From G963556115 sp963667375 (GTDB taxonomy: Bacteria; Planctomycetota; SZUA-567): DNA of 64,000 bases. The notes below the pieces were generated by a model, which was not told the origin of the DNA, ran no database searches, and saw nothing but the letters and a program-made list of their open reading frames with translations. The translations under genes were made by a program, and so were the position numbers. This document shows positions 43,297 to 52,798 of this stretch, piece by piece (position 1 is the first letter of the stretch; each line of letters starts with the position of its first letter). The stretch spans positions 2,542,001 through 2,606,000 of the forward strand of contig OY763323.1 in assembly GCA_963667375.1 (NCBI GenBank). Direction: 5' to 3'.

Positions 43297-46200
43297 AAAG
43301 AACATGGCATACTCTGTTTTTATTGGTCTGGTTATTGGTGTGCGGCAGTGAGATTGCTCATGCCACGATGGAGAATGTGTATACCGATGTGCGTTTTCAG
43401 CTTTATAACCGCGAGAATCAGTTTACCGGCGAGTTGATTACCGGGCAGGCGAATGCGACTAAACTGGATCGTAAAGATCCGCGGGTTGATCTTGACAAAG
43501 GTGTTGTCATCGAACTTTTTGATACTGATTTTGTAGCGGCAGGAGATAAAAAACCGCCGCTGAAAGTGAAGATCACCAGTGAGCGCGGTACCTTCATGCA
43601 GGCGCAGAACAAGGAAAGCAAAGAGTTTCAGCAGATTGTCGTGCTTGAAGGGAATGTTGTTGTCACCAGATATAAAAAAGAAACACCTGCCGGTATGGAG
43701 CAGGAGGTCGATTCGGTTGTAACCTGCGACAAGGCCAAGTGGAATCATAATACCGGTATTTTGAATGGCTATGGTCTGGTCTCAATGCGGCGTGCGGATA
43801 ATTCGATGATGCTCAGTGGTAAGGGTATGGTCTATGAGGTGAATCCGAATAACAGTCTTGATTTTCCAATTGATAACGAGGAGCAGAAACTTAGCGGGGT
43901 TCTGGAAATCACCAGTAACGTTGAATTAGTTGTTAATCAGCGCAATTCTTCAGGGCGTATTGATAAAAATAACCGTGTCAATGTGAATTGTGATGGCATC
44001 GGCAGATATGATTTTGATAACAAGGAGATGTATTTCTCGGATAATGTAAGGGTTGCCCGCTCCAATATGATGATTCAGTCAGATTATCTGAAGGTTAAAC
44101 TGGCTGGAGATGGAAGCAGGCGCAAGTTTGAGGAGACTGTCGCCTGGTCTACTGATAAGCGGGTGGTCACTATTACCGGTAGTGGTGACCCCAGAAATCT
44201 GAGCAGTAAGATTGGAAACTGGAAGGCTCAGGCTGAATACGCCCGTTATATTGAAGAGACCGGTGAGATGCTGCTTACAGATGAGCGTGATGGTATGCTG
44301 CCTCTGGCGCAGATGGACGATGTTACCATTCAGGATAATACAATCAGTTTTTATGTCAAAGAGGAGAGGTTCTACGCTACCGGCAAGGATGGGGTGGCTC
44401 ATCTGCGGGCAGGTCTCGATGATTATGACAGTGCGGCTAAAGCAGAGGCTGAGGAAACGGTTGTAAAGTTCAATGAGAACCTGCTTTTTGATCAGATCAA
44501 GAATGTGGCGCAGTTTACCGGTGCTGTAAAACTCAGAAGCTCCGGTATGGAGCTTGATACAGACAGGCTGCTCATCGATTTTGTCAGTGACTCTGTAGGC
44601 GAGAGTAAAGCCGCAAGTGTCAAGAAAGCTACGGCGCTCGGTAATGTGAAGCTCTTATATCAGCAGCGCAAAGCCAGTTGTGAAAAGCTTGAGATTACCC
44701 CTAATCTTCAGGATAGAAGCAAACCTGACAGTAAGGGTAGACTACTTCAGGACAACTTTATTCTTTCCGGTGAAACCATGCCGGAGGTTGAAATTCCGGG
44801 GGGTGGTTTTTTCCAGTCCAAGAGGATATCGATCAATCGCTATAAGCTGATGGCTACCGGGCAGCGAACTGTCTATATCAATGCCTCCGGTCCGGGCTCC
44901 GGGTCTATCGGGAATTCTCCGCTTACACCCAACAGTACCGTCAAGGGACTTGCGACTATCATACGTTTTTCTGATAAAATGCTATATGATGAGCTTGATG
45001 ACCGGGTGGATCTTTATGGTGAGGTTACAGCAACAAATAATGATCAGGTCCTTACAAGTGATCGTCTGCTTATCACTCTTGGTGATACCACCAATGGATC
45101 TGGTAAAGCAGAGAAGGAGATAACACGTTTTACCGCGGTTGGCAATGCCAGCATGCACTGGGGATCGCAGCATTGTGAAGCTGATAAAGTTGACCGTCAG
45201 ATCAAGGCTGATGGTAAGGGACAGGTAATACTGGTCGGAACCAAGACCCGACTTGCAAAGATCTGGGAGGAGAGTGGAGCTTCTTTTCAGGGACCATGGA
45301 TTAAAGCGGCGGATGATGGCAGCTGGATATATTCCAGTGGTGGCGGCGAATTGAGTATGCTAGACCGGCAGACAAACGAGAAAGCAATGGTCATTTATTC
45401 GGGTGATGCTTATTATACAACCAAAGGGCAGAAGAGTCAGGCAATATTCAGTGATAATGTGATTCTGCGCCGTGGAAATATGAAGGTGACCGGCGATAAA
45501 ATGAAGGCAGAGCTGGTCTCAACCGGTGAGACGGTAGCGCCGCCATTGGCAACCGATGCGCAGGCGGCTGGAGTATCGACCGCTACTCTTCCCAAGAGAC
45601 TTACCAGGGTTACTATTGAAGGTAATGTTATTGTACGGCAGGGAATGCGTGTTGCATTCGGTAACAAAGGTCAGGTAGATATCGGTGATAATGGAGACCT
45701 CATGCTTCTTGCGGGAACCAAGGAGGTCCCGGCGGAAGTAAACGATAATAATGGTTTTTCTTTGCGAGCGCCTAAAGTTATGATCAAGGAGAGTGCGGGT
45801 ATTGTAACCGCCAGCGGACCGGGAGAGGTCAAACTCGTGGGTAATGCCTCAGCGCAGAATGCGGGGCTGGATCCGGCTCTGGTTGCGGCGGACAGTGGTA
45901 CATATCGCCTGTTTTATGATGGTAAGATTCTGTATAATCAGCTGTTGAATAAGATTAGATTTGAGAAAAATGTTCGGATGATTCAGGATACTTTACGTGG
46001 TCGTTGTGAACTACTGACCGTATATTTGAATAAACCGCCTGAGGAATTTGGTGGCACTGTAAGTGATGAGCCGATACGGGTTGAGAATATTGAAACCTAT
46101 GGTAATGTCCGTTTTGAGAGTTATCCTCAGCCATTTGAAGGTCGGGATCCAACCAATCTGCCTGGGCGAACGGTTTATACCCGCAGTCAGGAGGCTCACT

Positions 46201-46412
46201 ATGATGCCCAGCATAATGTGATACTGCTCACCGGCAAGGATAAACCGGCTGAAGTATTATTCCAGGAGATAAGTGGCGGCAACCGTATGCGTTATCTACA
46301 GAAGGCAGACAGAATCTGGTATAATACCAGAACCAAAGAGATTAAAGTTACCGGAAGTAATCAGCAGAGTATGCCGCTTCCGCCTACCGGTTCGCTGCGC
46401 TTCCCGGATTAA
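43293..46412 (+). CDS. Very large LptA/OstA-like exported protein (LPS transport-type)
   Basis: The 1039-residue protein has a signal peptide (about residues 1-24) and then repeated beta-strand units resembling the OstA/LptA jelly-roll. Recurrent motifs are a G-x-V-x-V strand followed by D-x-A or C-D-K-A (VVTCDKAKWNHNTG, ASCEKLEITPNLQD, CEADKVDRQIKADG, VTGDKMKAEL) and repeated GNV. LptA is normally about 170-200 residues, so this is several times longer. It probably bridges the periplasm to carry LPS outward, perhaps as a pre-fused chain of LptC/LptA-like units. The ATG overlaps the kdsC stop, so the two are translationally coupled. Confidence 0.75.
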   Translation: MKRTWHTLFLLVWLLVCGSEIAHATMENVYTDVRFQLYNRENQFTGELITGQANATKLDRKDPRVDLDKGVVIELFDTDFVAAGDKKPPLKVKITSERGTFMQAQNKESKEFQQIVVLEGNVVVTRYKKETPAGMEQEVDSVVTCDKAKWNHNTGILNGYGLVSMRRADNSMMLSGKGMVYEVNPNNSLDFPIDNEEQKLSGVLEITSNVELVVNQRNSSGRIDKNNRVNVNCDGIGRYDFDNKEMYFSDNVRVARSNMMIQSDYLKVKLAGDGSRRKFEETVAWSTDKRVVTITGSGDPRNLSSKIGNWKAQAEYARYIEETGEMLLTDERDGMLPLAQMDDVTIQDNTISFYVKEERFYATGKDGVAHLRAGLDDYDSAAKAEAEETVVKFNENLLFDQIKNVAQFTGAVKLRSSGMELDTDRLLIDFVSDSVGESKAASVKKATALGNVKLLYQQRKASCEKLEITPNLQDRSKPDSKGRLLQDNFILSGETMPEVEIPGGGFFQSKRISINRYKLMATGQRTVYINASGPGSGSIGNSPLTPNSTVKGLATIIRFSDKMLYDELDDRVDLYGEVTATNNDQVLTSDRLLITLGDTTNGSGKAEKEITRFTAVGNASMHWGSQHCEADKVDRQIKADGKGQVILVGTKTRLAKIWEESGASFQGPWIKAADDGSWIYSSGGGELSMLDRQTNEKAMVIYSGDAYYTTKGQKSQAIFSDNVILRRGNMKVTGDKMKAELVSTGETVAPPLATDAQAAGVSTATLPKRLTRVTIEGNVIVRQGMRVAFGNKGQVDIGDNGDLMLLAGTKEVPAEVNDNNGFSLRAPKVMIKESAGIVTASGPGEVKLVGNASAQNAGLDPALVAADSGTYRLFYDGKILYNQLLNKIRFEKNVRMIQDTLRGRCELLTVYLNKPPEEFGGTVSDEPIRVENIETYGNVRFESYPQPFEGRDPTNLPGRTVYTRSQEAHYDAQHNVILLTGKDKPAEVLFQEISGGNRMRYLQKADRIWYNTRTKEIKVTGSNQQSMPLPPTGSLRFPD

Positions 46413-46430
46413 GAGGTATAATTGTTAACC

Positions 46431-46470
46431 CCGCCGGTCTGGCTGCGTGCGGGAATCGGCGGTAGTTTTT
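46431..46470 (+). terminator. Weak hairpin after the LptA-like gene
   Basis: CCGCCG (46431-46436) and CGGCGG (46457-46462) flank a 20-base loop and are followed by TAGTTTTT. The large loop makes this only a possible terminator. Confidence 0.3.
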
Positions 46471-46583
46471 ATCTTGCATTATTATGTAGTTAATTTATTA
46501 TTGAGTTGAAGCTGCTGATCTATTATCGATGTTCAATACTTGCAGTTTCATGCTAATGTTGTCTCTATACTTGTGAGGTTATT

Positions 46584-47354
46584 GTGAATTCAGCAGAGGT
46601 ACTGAGTAAAGCAGAAGTGTTATTTGAAAATAATCAGCCGGAGCAGGCTGCTGAACTGCTGTATACTGCCTGGAGTAATGATCCTGATAATTTTGCATTG
46701 GCGAACGCCTATGCCTGCGCCTGTTTTCATAATCAGAAAATTGAGGAAGCTGTACGAATCTTTGAAACTCTGTTACAACAGCGGCCACGGGATGCGCAGG
46801 TTCTGAATAATTATGGCTACCTGCTGATGAGTGTTGACCGGCTGAAAGAAGCTATAAACTGCTTTCGGGACGCCATTGCTGCAGAACCGCAGGATGTGGA
46901 GATTCATATTAATCTGGGTATCGCTCTGAGCCGTAAAGGTGCATATGATATGGCGGAAGAGATTTTTCTGGAGGTGATTGAACTCGCTCCGGAATTATCT
47001 CTGGCACATAATAACCTTGGGGTTATTTATAACCGCCTTGGTGAATATGAAAAAGCGGGGCGGTCTTTCCTCAAAGCTCTGGAGTTAAACCCGGCTGATT
47101 CCAGCGCTGCCAATAATATCGGCTGCCTTGAACGTAATGATGGCAATTTGCAGTCTGCGGCAGAGTATTTCGCGCAGGCGCTCAGGTATGATCCTAACAA
47201 TGATGCGGTGCGCAGAAATTTAGCGTATGTTCTGGTAAATCTCGGGCGGCATGAAGAGGCGAGGGAAGAGTTTATGGTGCTGGCCGGCAGCGGCGCTGAT
47301 CAGAAAATTATTTCTGAAGCCAGAAATTGGCTTAAGAATGATGGTGTGATCTAG
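46584..47354 (+). CDS. Tetratricopeptide-repeat protein
   Basis: The 256-residue protein consists almost wholly of TPR units (about six to seven), such as AQVLNNYGYLLMSVDRLKEA, VEIHINLGIALSRKGAYDMA, SLAHNNLGVIYNRLGEYEKA and SSAANNIGCLERNDGNLQSA. There is no signal peptide or membrane helix, so it is likely cytoplasmic and acts as a protein-binding scaffold. The start is GTG with GAGG 5 to 6 bases upstream. Its partner is unknown; it follows the LptA-like gene after 171 bases. Confidence 0.8.
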   Translation: MNSAEVLSKAEVLFENNQPEQAAELLYTAWSNDPDNFALANAYACACFHNQKIEEAVRIFETLLQQRPRDAQVLNNYGYLLMSVDRLKEAINCFRDAIAAEPQDVEIHINLGIALSRKGAYDMAEEIFLEVIELAPELSLAHNNLGVIYNRLGEYEKAGRSFLKALELNPADSSAANNIGCLERNDGNLQSAAEYFAQALRYDPNNDAVRRNLAYVLVNLGRHEEAREEFMVLAGSGADQKIISEARNWLKNDGVI

Positions 47355-47385
47355 GTGCTCAGTGATTTTCCGGTGGTTGTTAGGT

Positions 47386-47420
47386 AGCCATAATAATATA
47401 TCTGATTGTAGTTTATGGCT
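47386..47420. repeat. Inverted repeat between converging TPR and recQ genes
   Basis: AGCCATAA (47386-47393) and TTATGGCT (47413-47420) pair over 8 bases and can extend by a G-U and a G-C pair, with a 19-base loop. No U-tract follows. It may be a weak bidirectional terminator in the 136-base convergent gap. Confidence 0.35.
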
Positions 47421-47490
47421 GCAATATATTTGGAGCCTTGAGTTCTTTTTGAAAAAGTTATCAGTGTTCCCCTGAGATGATCATAATTAA

Positions 47491-49302
47491 TCAGCTGCTG
47501 TGGTTTCGTATCAGATTGATGAAGTCACTGCCGTAATTTTTCAGTTTTACCTCTCCTACGCCGTTTATTTTTAAAAACTCTGTCGGACTTTCAGGTCGGT
47601 TGACCGCCATTTCTGCGAGCGAGGCACGGTTGAAGATCACGTATTTAGGAACTCCGTGTTTGGCTGCCAGTTCAGCATTGAGTTCTGTAAGTTTGTCGAA
47701 CAATTTCTGATCGGCGGTATTCAGGCTCTCTGCTGTAATTTTGGATTTTTTACGGGTTTTAGTGGCTTTTTCCTCTGATAATCGTGATATTTTCCGAGCG
47801 AAAAATGTGGTTTCATTCTTTAAAATTCTATATGATGCCGCGTTTAGCTTGACGGCATTGTAATTTTCAATATCTATTTCACAATAGCCTGCAACCGCCA
47901 GCTGGCGGTAAAGGTTTTTCCAGTCATTGGCATCCAGATCACTTCCGATGCCGAAAGTACTGACCCTATCATGTCTGAACTGCAGTATTCTGTCGGTTTT
48001 TTTACCCAGCAGAACATCTGCGAGGTGAGTTATACTGAAGCGTGATCCGGTGCGGTAAACATTGGATAGTGCCTTCTGCGCAAGTACTGTCGCGTCATAA
48101 GTTTCAGGAGGCTGAATACAGTTATCGCAGTTGCCGCAGTTTTCATGGTGTTTTTCGCCGAAGTAATTGAGCAGCGCCTGTCTCCGGCATTGAGCCGTCT
48201 CGCAGAATGCCAGCAGGGAGTTCAGCTTCTGTGTGGCAATACGTTTGAATTCATCACTTCCTTCACTCTGGGTAATAAATGATTTCTGCAGTATGATGTC
48301 CTTCATTCCGTAGATCATCCATGCGGTTGCCGGTTCGCCGTCACGTCCGGCTCTGCCGGTTTCCTGATAGTAAGACTCCATGCTTTTGGGAAGATTAAGG
48401 TGGGCAACAAAACGCACATCCGGCTTATCAATCCCCATTCCGAATGCGATGGTGGCAACGATAATCATCTCCTCGGCGTTCTGAAAGGCGGTTAGAGCGC
48501 GCGAGCGTTTGTCGGTACTTAGTCCGGCGTGGTAGGCACGGGCATTATAGTTATTATCCTGAAGAAAGGCGGTATACTCATCAACGTCATTGCGCGTGCT
48601 GCAATAGACTATTCCGCTTTCATGACGGTGCTGTGAAAGAAAACCGAGGAGCTGTTTTTTAGGATTCTGGCGTTCTCGGATACTATAGGTTATATTAGGG
48701 CGGTCAAAACCGCAGATAAAGCGTTCCGCATCGTGCAGTTCCAGCTGTTGGACAATATCATTCTGTGTCACCGGGTCGGCGGTAGCGGTCAGAGCAATTG
48801 CCGGAATATCACTGAAAGCGCGACGGACAGAATTCAGCTGCCGGTATTCCGGGCGAAAATCATGACCCCACTGGCTGACACAATGCGCCTCGTCAATGGC
48901 TATAAGATTTAAACGTCCGGATTTAAGAAAGAGCAGGGTTTCCGGCTGTAACAGCCTTTCCGGTGCCATATAAAGAATATCGAGAGTGCCATCAATAAAT
49001 GAATCTTCGATATGCAGACGGTCCTGATAAGAGGTAGTGGAATTAAGATAAGCGGCGGAAATTCCGTTCTCCTGCAGTGCCGTAACCTGATCCTCCATCA
49101 GTGCAATAAGCGGGCTGACAACCAGTGCGGTGCCGGCGAGTGCCAGTGCCGGCAGCTGATAGCAGAGGGATTTTCCTCCGCCGGTCGGCATGACTATCAG
49201 CGCATCTTTACCACTAATTATTTTCGAAATGATTTGTTCCTGATTATCACGGAATGAATCATAACCAAAATTTGATTTGAGTACTTCATGGAGATCTTGC
49301 AT
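47491..49302 (-). CDS. recQ: RecQ, ATP-dependent DNA helicase
   Basis: The 603-residue superfamily 2 3'-5' helicase has Walker A MPTGGGKSLCYQLPAL and DEAHCVSQWGHDFRPEY (Walker B). Other motifs are ALTATAD, YHAGLSTDKRSRALTAFQNA, FGMGIDKPDVRFVAHLNLP and QETGRAGRDG. The RQC zinc site is CETAQCRRQALLNYFGE and CGNCDNC, and a C-terminal HRDC domain is present. All domains are present at full length, so it should be active in recombination and replication-fork repair. The two-domain sensor-like gene lies 39 bases upstream on the same strand. Confidence 0.95.
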   Translation of the reverse strand: MQDLHEVLKSNFGYDSFRDNQEQIISKIISGKDALIVMPTGGGKSLCYQLPALALAGTALVVSPLIALMEDQVTALQENGISAAYLNSTTSYQDRLHIEDSFIDGTLDILYMAPERLLQPETLLFLKSGRLNLIAIDEAHCVSQWGHDFRPEYRQLNSVRRAFSDIPAIALTATADPVTQNDIVQQLELHDAERFICGFDRPNITYSIRERQNPKKQLLGFLSQHRHESGIVYCSTRNDVDEYTAFLQDNNYNARAYHAGLSTDKRSRALTAFQNAEEMIIVATIAFGMGIDKPDVRFVAHLNLPKSMESYYQETGRAGRDGEPATAWMIYGMKDIILQKSFITQSEGSDEFKRIATQKLNSLLAFCETAQCRRQALLNYFGEKHHENCGNCDNCIQPPETYDATVLAQKALSNVYRTGSRFSITHLADVLLGKKTDRILQFRHDRVSTFGIGSDLDANDWKNLYRQLAVAGYCEIDIENYNAVKLNAASYRILKNETTFFARKISRLSEEKATKTRKKSKITAESLNTADQKLFDKLTELNAELAAKHGVPKYVIFNRASLAEMAVNRPESPTEFLKINGVGEVKLKNYGSDFINLIRNHSS

Positions 49303-49341
49303 AAACTTTTAACGCTCTGTTGGGTTCTTAATTGCGGATGT

Positions 49342-50490
49342 TCAGCCTTCGTTATTAATACCGGTGCTGAAAAGGTTGTAACGGTGATTCTGCGGATTAT
49401 GATAGCGGAGTAGAAATCCCATCTTGATGGTATCACTGTTTTTATCCTTCTCAAGCAGAATAACTCCGCCCAGCATTGATATTAGCTTGTGCGATATCCG
49501 CAATCCGAAGAAGGTGCCGATATCAATAATTTCATTCCATTTGAAATTCTTGGTTGAGAAATTGAGAATGCCTTCGAAAATCTCGGGAAGCATGGCAGAA
49601 TTGCTCCCGCCTTTTACGGTAATTTCAAATTTTACATTTGTATCCGTATTGGACAGGGTTATCTGAGCTGTGGAGTCCGGTTCGGCAATTTGAAAGGCAC
49701 CAAAGAGTATGGAATTAATAACCTCTGATACCAGAGTTTTATCGGTTCGGATAAATATTTTTGAGAACAGGTTGTAATCAATGCCGATACGTTTTTTCTG
49801 GAAAATGCTGTCAAAACGCAGAATCATTTCCTGAGCTATCTCGGAAATATCAGTTTTGGCGAGATTAATATTGATCAGCTGATTTTCAATATCTTCCATT
49901 TCGCAAATATTGTCTATCATGCGCTTGATCTTCTCAGTACGGAGCTGGCAGACATCACGCACGGTCTCGGGAGAAAGTGTCCGTTCGGTAAGCAGCTTGA
50001 GATATGAACTTATTTCATTGATCGGATCACGCAGATTGGTGGCGATCATATTGATCAGCTTGTCCCGTTCTTTGACGGTTTCCTGAAGCTTGGAGTTGGA
50101 CTTTTCCAGATCATATTGCGCCTGTTTCAGACGTAGGCCAGCTTTGATACGGGCCAGCAGTTCCGGCATCTGAAATGGTTTGGCAATAAAATCATCACCT
50201 TCAACAGTGAAGCCCTTTATGCGGTCATTGCTGGTTGATTTGGCGGTTAGAAAGATAATATAGCTGTTATTACCCGATTCCCTGAGAGCATGTACCATTT
50301 TGTAGCCGTTCATATTTGGCATCATGATATCAACCAGGATAAGGTGTGGTTCGTATGAAAGTGCTTTATTCAGACCGTCTTCTCCGTCAATTGCGGTCAT
50401 AACATCAAAACCTTTGTGAATCAGAGCATTGCCCACGAGCTGTCTCAGGCTTTCCTCATCATCAACAAGTAGTATTTTTTTGAGTACCAA
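49342..50490 (-). CDS. Response-regulator receiver fused to degenerate histidine-kinase-like module
   Basis: The 382-residue protein has a complete REC domain: acid pair Asp10-Asp11, phosphoacceptor Asp54 (ILVDIMMPN), Thr82 and Lys104 (AKPF). A coiled-coil linker (about 118-145) follows, then a HisKA-like dimerisation region. In the motif that is normally SHELRTP the phospho-His is replaced by Thr151 (ATNLRDP). The ATPase-like region also lacks the N-box Asn (FGAFQ) and the DxGxG loop. It is therefore probably a phosphorylation-sensing output protein without kinase activity. The start is TTG at 50490 with GGAG 6 bases upstream. Output is unknown; it is adjacent to recQ. Confidence 0.75.
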   Translation of the reverse strand: MVLKKILLVDDEESLRQLVGNALIHKGFDVMTAIDGEDGLNKALSYEPHLILVDIMMPNMNGYKMVHALRESGNNSYIIFLTAKSTSNDRIKGFTVEGDDFIAKPFQMPELLARIKAGLRLKQAQYDLEKSNSKLQETVKERDKLINMIATNLRDPINEISSYLKLLTERTLSPETVRDVCQLRTEKIKRMIDNICEMEDIENQLININLAKTDISEIAQEMILRFDSIFQKKRIGIDYNLFSKIFIRTDKTLVSEVINSILFGAFQIAEPDSTAQITLSNTDTNVKFEITVKGGSNSAMLPEIFEGILNFSTKNFKWNEIIDIGTFFGLRISHKLISMLGGVILLEKDKNSDTIKMGFLLRYHNPQNHRYNLFSTGINNEG

Positions 50491-50535
50491 TTTAATCTCC
50501 AGTGCAACATTACTGCATAAATGCTGTTATTATCC

Positions 50536-50554
50536 TTTAAACATTGTGTTTAAA
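50536..50554. promoter_or_regulatory. Inverted repeat in the REC-protein/moxR divergent gap
   Basis: TTTAAACA (50536-50543) and TGTTTAAA (50547-50554) form perfect 8-base arms around TTG. The divergent gap of about 330 bases (50491-50819) is AT-rich, and otherwise I see nothing in it. This may be an operator for the REC gene, the moxR operon or both. Confidence 0.4.
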
Positions 50555-50819
50555 GACATATATAATATTATAGTCGGCTGAAGTTGATTTGCAAATAGTC
50601 TTTCTTGCAGAAAAAAATATATAATTATTGATATAATAGGAAAATTTTATAAAAAAACTATTATATGGTAGCAGGAACTATCACTATCGTTGACATAAAG
50701 TAGTGTAGATAGATTGCTGAAATGCGAAAATTAATCCGTAAAACTATGTTTATAAGCATTATTTTAGGGATAATCTCTTAAAACACAATAACAATGATAA
50801 TTTAACAGGAGTAATGAAT

Positions 50820-51809
50820 ATGGTGAGCGATGTCAGGGAGGTAACTAGTATTGTAAAAGAGGAAGAATCGGTTCTGTATAAGATACGTTCTGAGATAGGT
50901 CGTACTCTGGTTGGACAGCAGTATCTGGTTGAGCGTTTGCTTATGGCTATTCTTTGTAATAATCATGTGCTGATTGAAGGTGTCCCCGGGCTGGCTAAGA
51001 CGCTGGCGGTCACAACTCTTGCAAAAACGTTACAGGCTAGTTTCAGCAGAATACAGTTTACCCCCGATCTGTTGCCTGCAGATGTTCTGGGTACTTTGAT
51101 CTATAATCCCAAGACCGGGGAGTTTACTACGAAAAAGGGTCCGGTATTTGCAAATATTGTGCTTGCTGATGAGATAAACCGTGCTCCGGCAAAGGTGCAG
51201 AGTGCTCTGCTTGAAGCTATGCAGGAGCGGCAGGTAACCCTTGGGGACTCAACATATAAGATGAGCGACCCTTTTCTGGTGCTGGCAACACAGAATCCGA
51301 TTGATCAGGAGGGTACTTATCCGCTACCTGAGGCTCAGGTAGACAGATTCATGTTCAAGCTCATGGTGACCTACCCCAGTATGGATGAGGAAAAGATTAT
51401 TCTCAAACGTATGGCAACATCAGAACGTAAAGATGAAGTCACCTCTGTAATAACTCCTGATGATATTATCCGGTTACGCCGTGTGGTAGATCAGATATAT
51501 ATTGATGACAAGGTTGAGGATTATATTGTAAATATTATTCAGGCAACAAGAACCCCTGATAAGTATGGTCTGGATATCGGTGAATATATTCAGTACGGCG
51601 GCAGTCCGCGAGCGACCATCTTTCTGGCTATGGCTGCCAGAGCTAACGCGATGCTGGGAGGTAGAGGATATGTGACACCTCAGGATGTAAAGAGTGTGGT
51701 CATGGATGTGCTCAGGCATCGAGTTGTGGTTACATATGAAGCAGAAGCAGAAGACATCAATAGCGAGGAACTGATTAATCAGATTGTTAATGCGGTAAAG
51801 GTACCATAA
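50820..51809 (+). CDS. MoxR-type AAA+ ATPase
   Basis: The 329-residue AAA+ ATPase has Walker A EGVPGLAKT, Walker B VLADEINRAPAKVQSALLEA, sensor-like ATQNPIDQEGTYPLPEAQVD and the FKLMVTYPS region. MoxR proteins act as chaperones for von Willebrand-domain proteins. As the first gene of the moxR-DUF58-bat run it probably remodels BatA/BatB complexes. The ATG at 50820 is preferred: AGGAG (50807-50811) is 8 bases before it and only 2 bases before the ATG at 50814. Confidence 0.93.
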   Translation: MVSDVREVTSIVKEEESVLYKIRSEIGRTLVGQQYLVERLLMAILCNNHVLIEGVPGLAKTLAVTTLAKTLQASFSRIQFTPDLLPADVLGTLIYNPKTGEFTTKKGPVFANIVLADEINRAPAKVQSALLEAMQERQVTLGDSTYKMSDPFLVLATQNPIDQEGTYPLPEAQVDRFMFKLMVTYPSMDEEKIILKRMATSERKDEVTSVITPDDIIRLRRVVDQIYIDDKVEDYIVNIIQATRTPDKYGLDIGEYIQYGGSPRATIFLAMAARANAMLGGRGYVTPQDVKSVVMDVLRHRVVVTYEAEAEDINSEELINQIVNAVKVP

Positions 51810-51857
51810 TTTTGAGGGAGAAATACTCTTTGTTCTTTAGTTTAGAGGAATAATTTA

Positions 51858-52742
51858 ATGATAGATAAAGAGCTGATTAAGAAGGTTCGACTCATCCAGT
51901 TTAGAAGTTCTAAAGTTGTGAACGATATTCTTGCCGGTGAATACAAGAGTGTATTTAAAGGCTCTGGAATGGAGTTCGAAGAGGTCCGCAGGTATGAGCC
52001 AGGAGATGAGATACGGTCTATTGACTGGAATGTAACCGCCAGAATGGGCGAGCCCTATATTAAGCGTTTTAAAGAAGAGCGAGATCTGAGTGTTGTGTTT
52101 GTTGTTGATACTTCGGCATCCGGAAAGTATGGTAACGCCGATGTAAGCAAGAATGAGGTGGCGGCTCAGATAACAACGCTGCTTGCTTTGTCGGCCACCA
52201 AGAATAATGATAAGGTCGGGCTGCTGGCTTTTAGTGACCGTATTGAAAGGTTCATTGCTCCGAAGAAGGGAACGGCGCATGTCCTCCGTCTGGTAAGTGA
52301 GATACTGAGTCTCAATCCGGAGGGTAGAGGAACTAATATCGCTGAAGCGCTGAAGTATCTGGCAAAGGTCTGTAAACGCCGATGTCTGGTCTTTCTGATC
52401 TCGGATTTTATAGATAACAATTATGAAAAAGTTTTGCGGGTTATTGAAAAGAAGCATGATATAGTGGCAATTTCCCTGCGTGATAAGCAGGAAGAAGAAC
52501 TTCCAGCTTGCGGTATGGTGCAGGTCGTTGATGCCGAGACCGGTGAAGCATTTATGGTCGATACTTCAAGCGCTGCTGCAAGGCGTGAATTTTCAAGGAT
52601 AGCCGGTTTACAACGGGTTGCACTTGAGAAAAACTTCAAATCATTTGGAATTGATCATGTCGGTATTGATGCCGGTAGTGATTACATTCCTGAATTAGTA
52701 AAATTCTTTAGAGTGCGTGAACGCAGGCGGCTGATAGGCTGA
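51858..52742 (+). CDS. DUF58-domain protein of the Bat operon
   Basis: The 294-residue protein has the DUF58 core YEPGDEIRSIDWNVTARMGE followed by a von Willebrand-like fold (VVFVVDTSASGKYG, a variant MIDAS, and later FLISDFIDNNYEKVLRVIEK). Such proteins sit between MoxR and BatA in many genomes and are thought to assist complex assembly. No signal peptide is seen. It follows moxR after 48 bases. Confidence 0.9.
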   Translation: MIDKELIKKVRLIQFRSSKVVNDILAGEYKSVFKGSGMEFEEVRRYEPGDEIRSIDWNVTARMGEPYIKRFKEERDLSVVFVVDTSASGKYGNADVSKNEVAAQITTLLALSATKNNDKVGLLAFSDRIERFIAPKKGTAHVLRLVSEILSLNPEGRGTNIAEALKYLAKVCKRRCLVFLISDFIDNNYEKVLRVIEKKHDIVAISLRDKQEEELPACGMVQVVDAETGEAFMVDTSSAAARREFSRIAGLQRVALEKNFKSFGIDHVGIDAGSDYIPELVKFFRVRERRRLIG

Positions 52743-52798
52743 TAAGGTGTGCACTTTTACTATGGATAATTTCTGTACTTACAGTATAGAGGTAGGGT

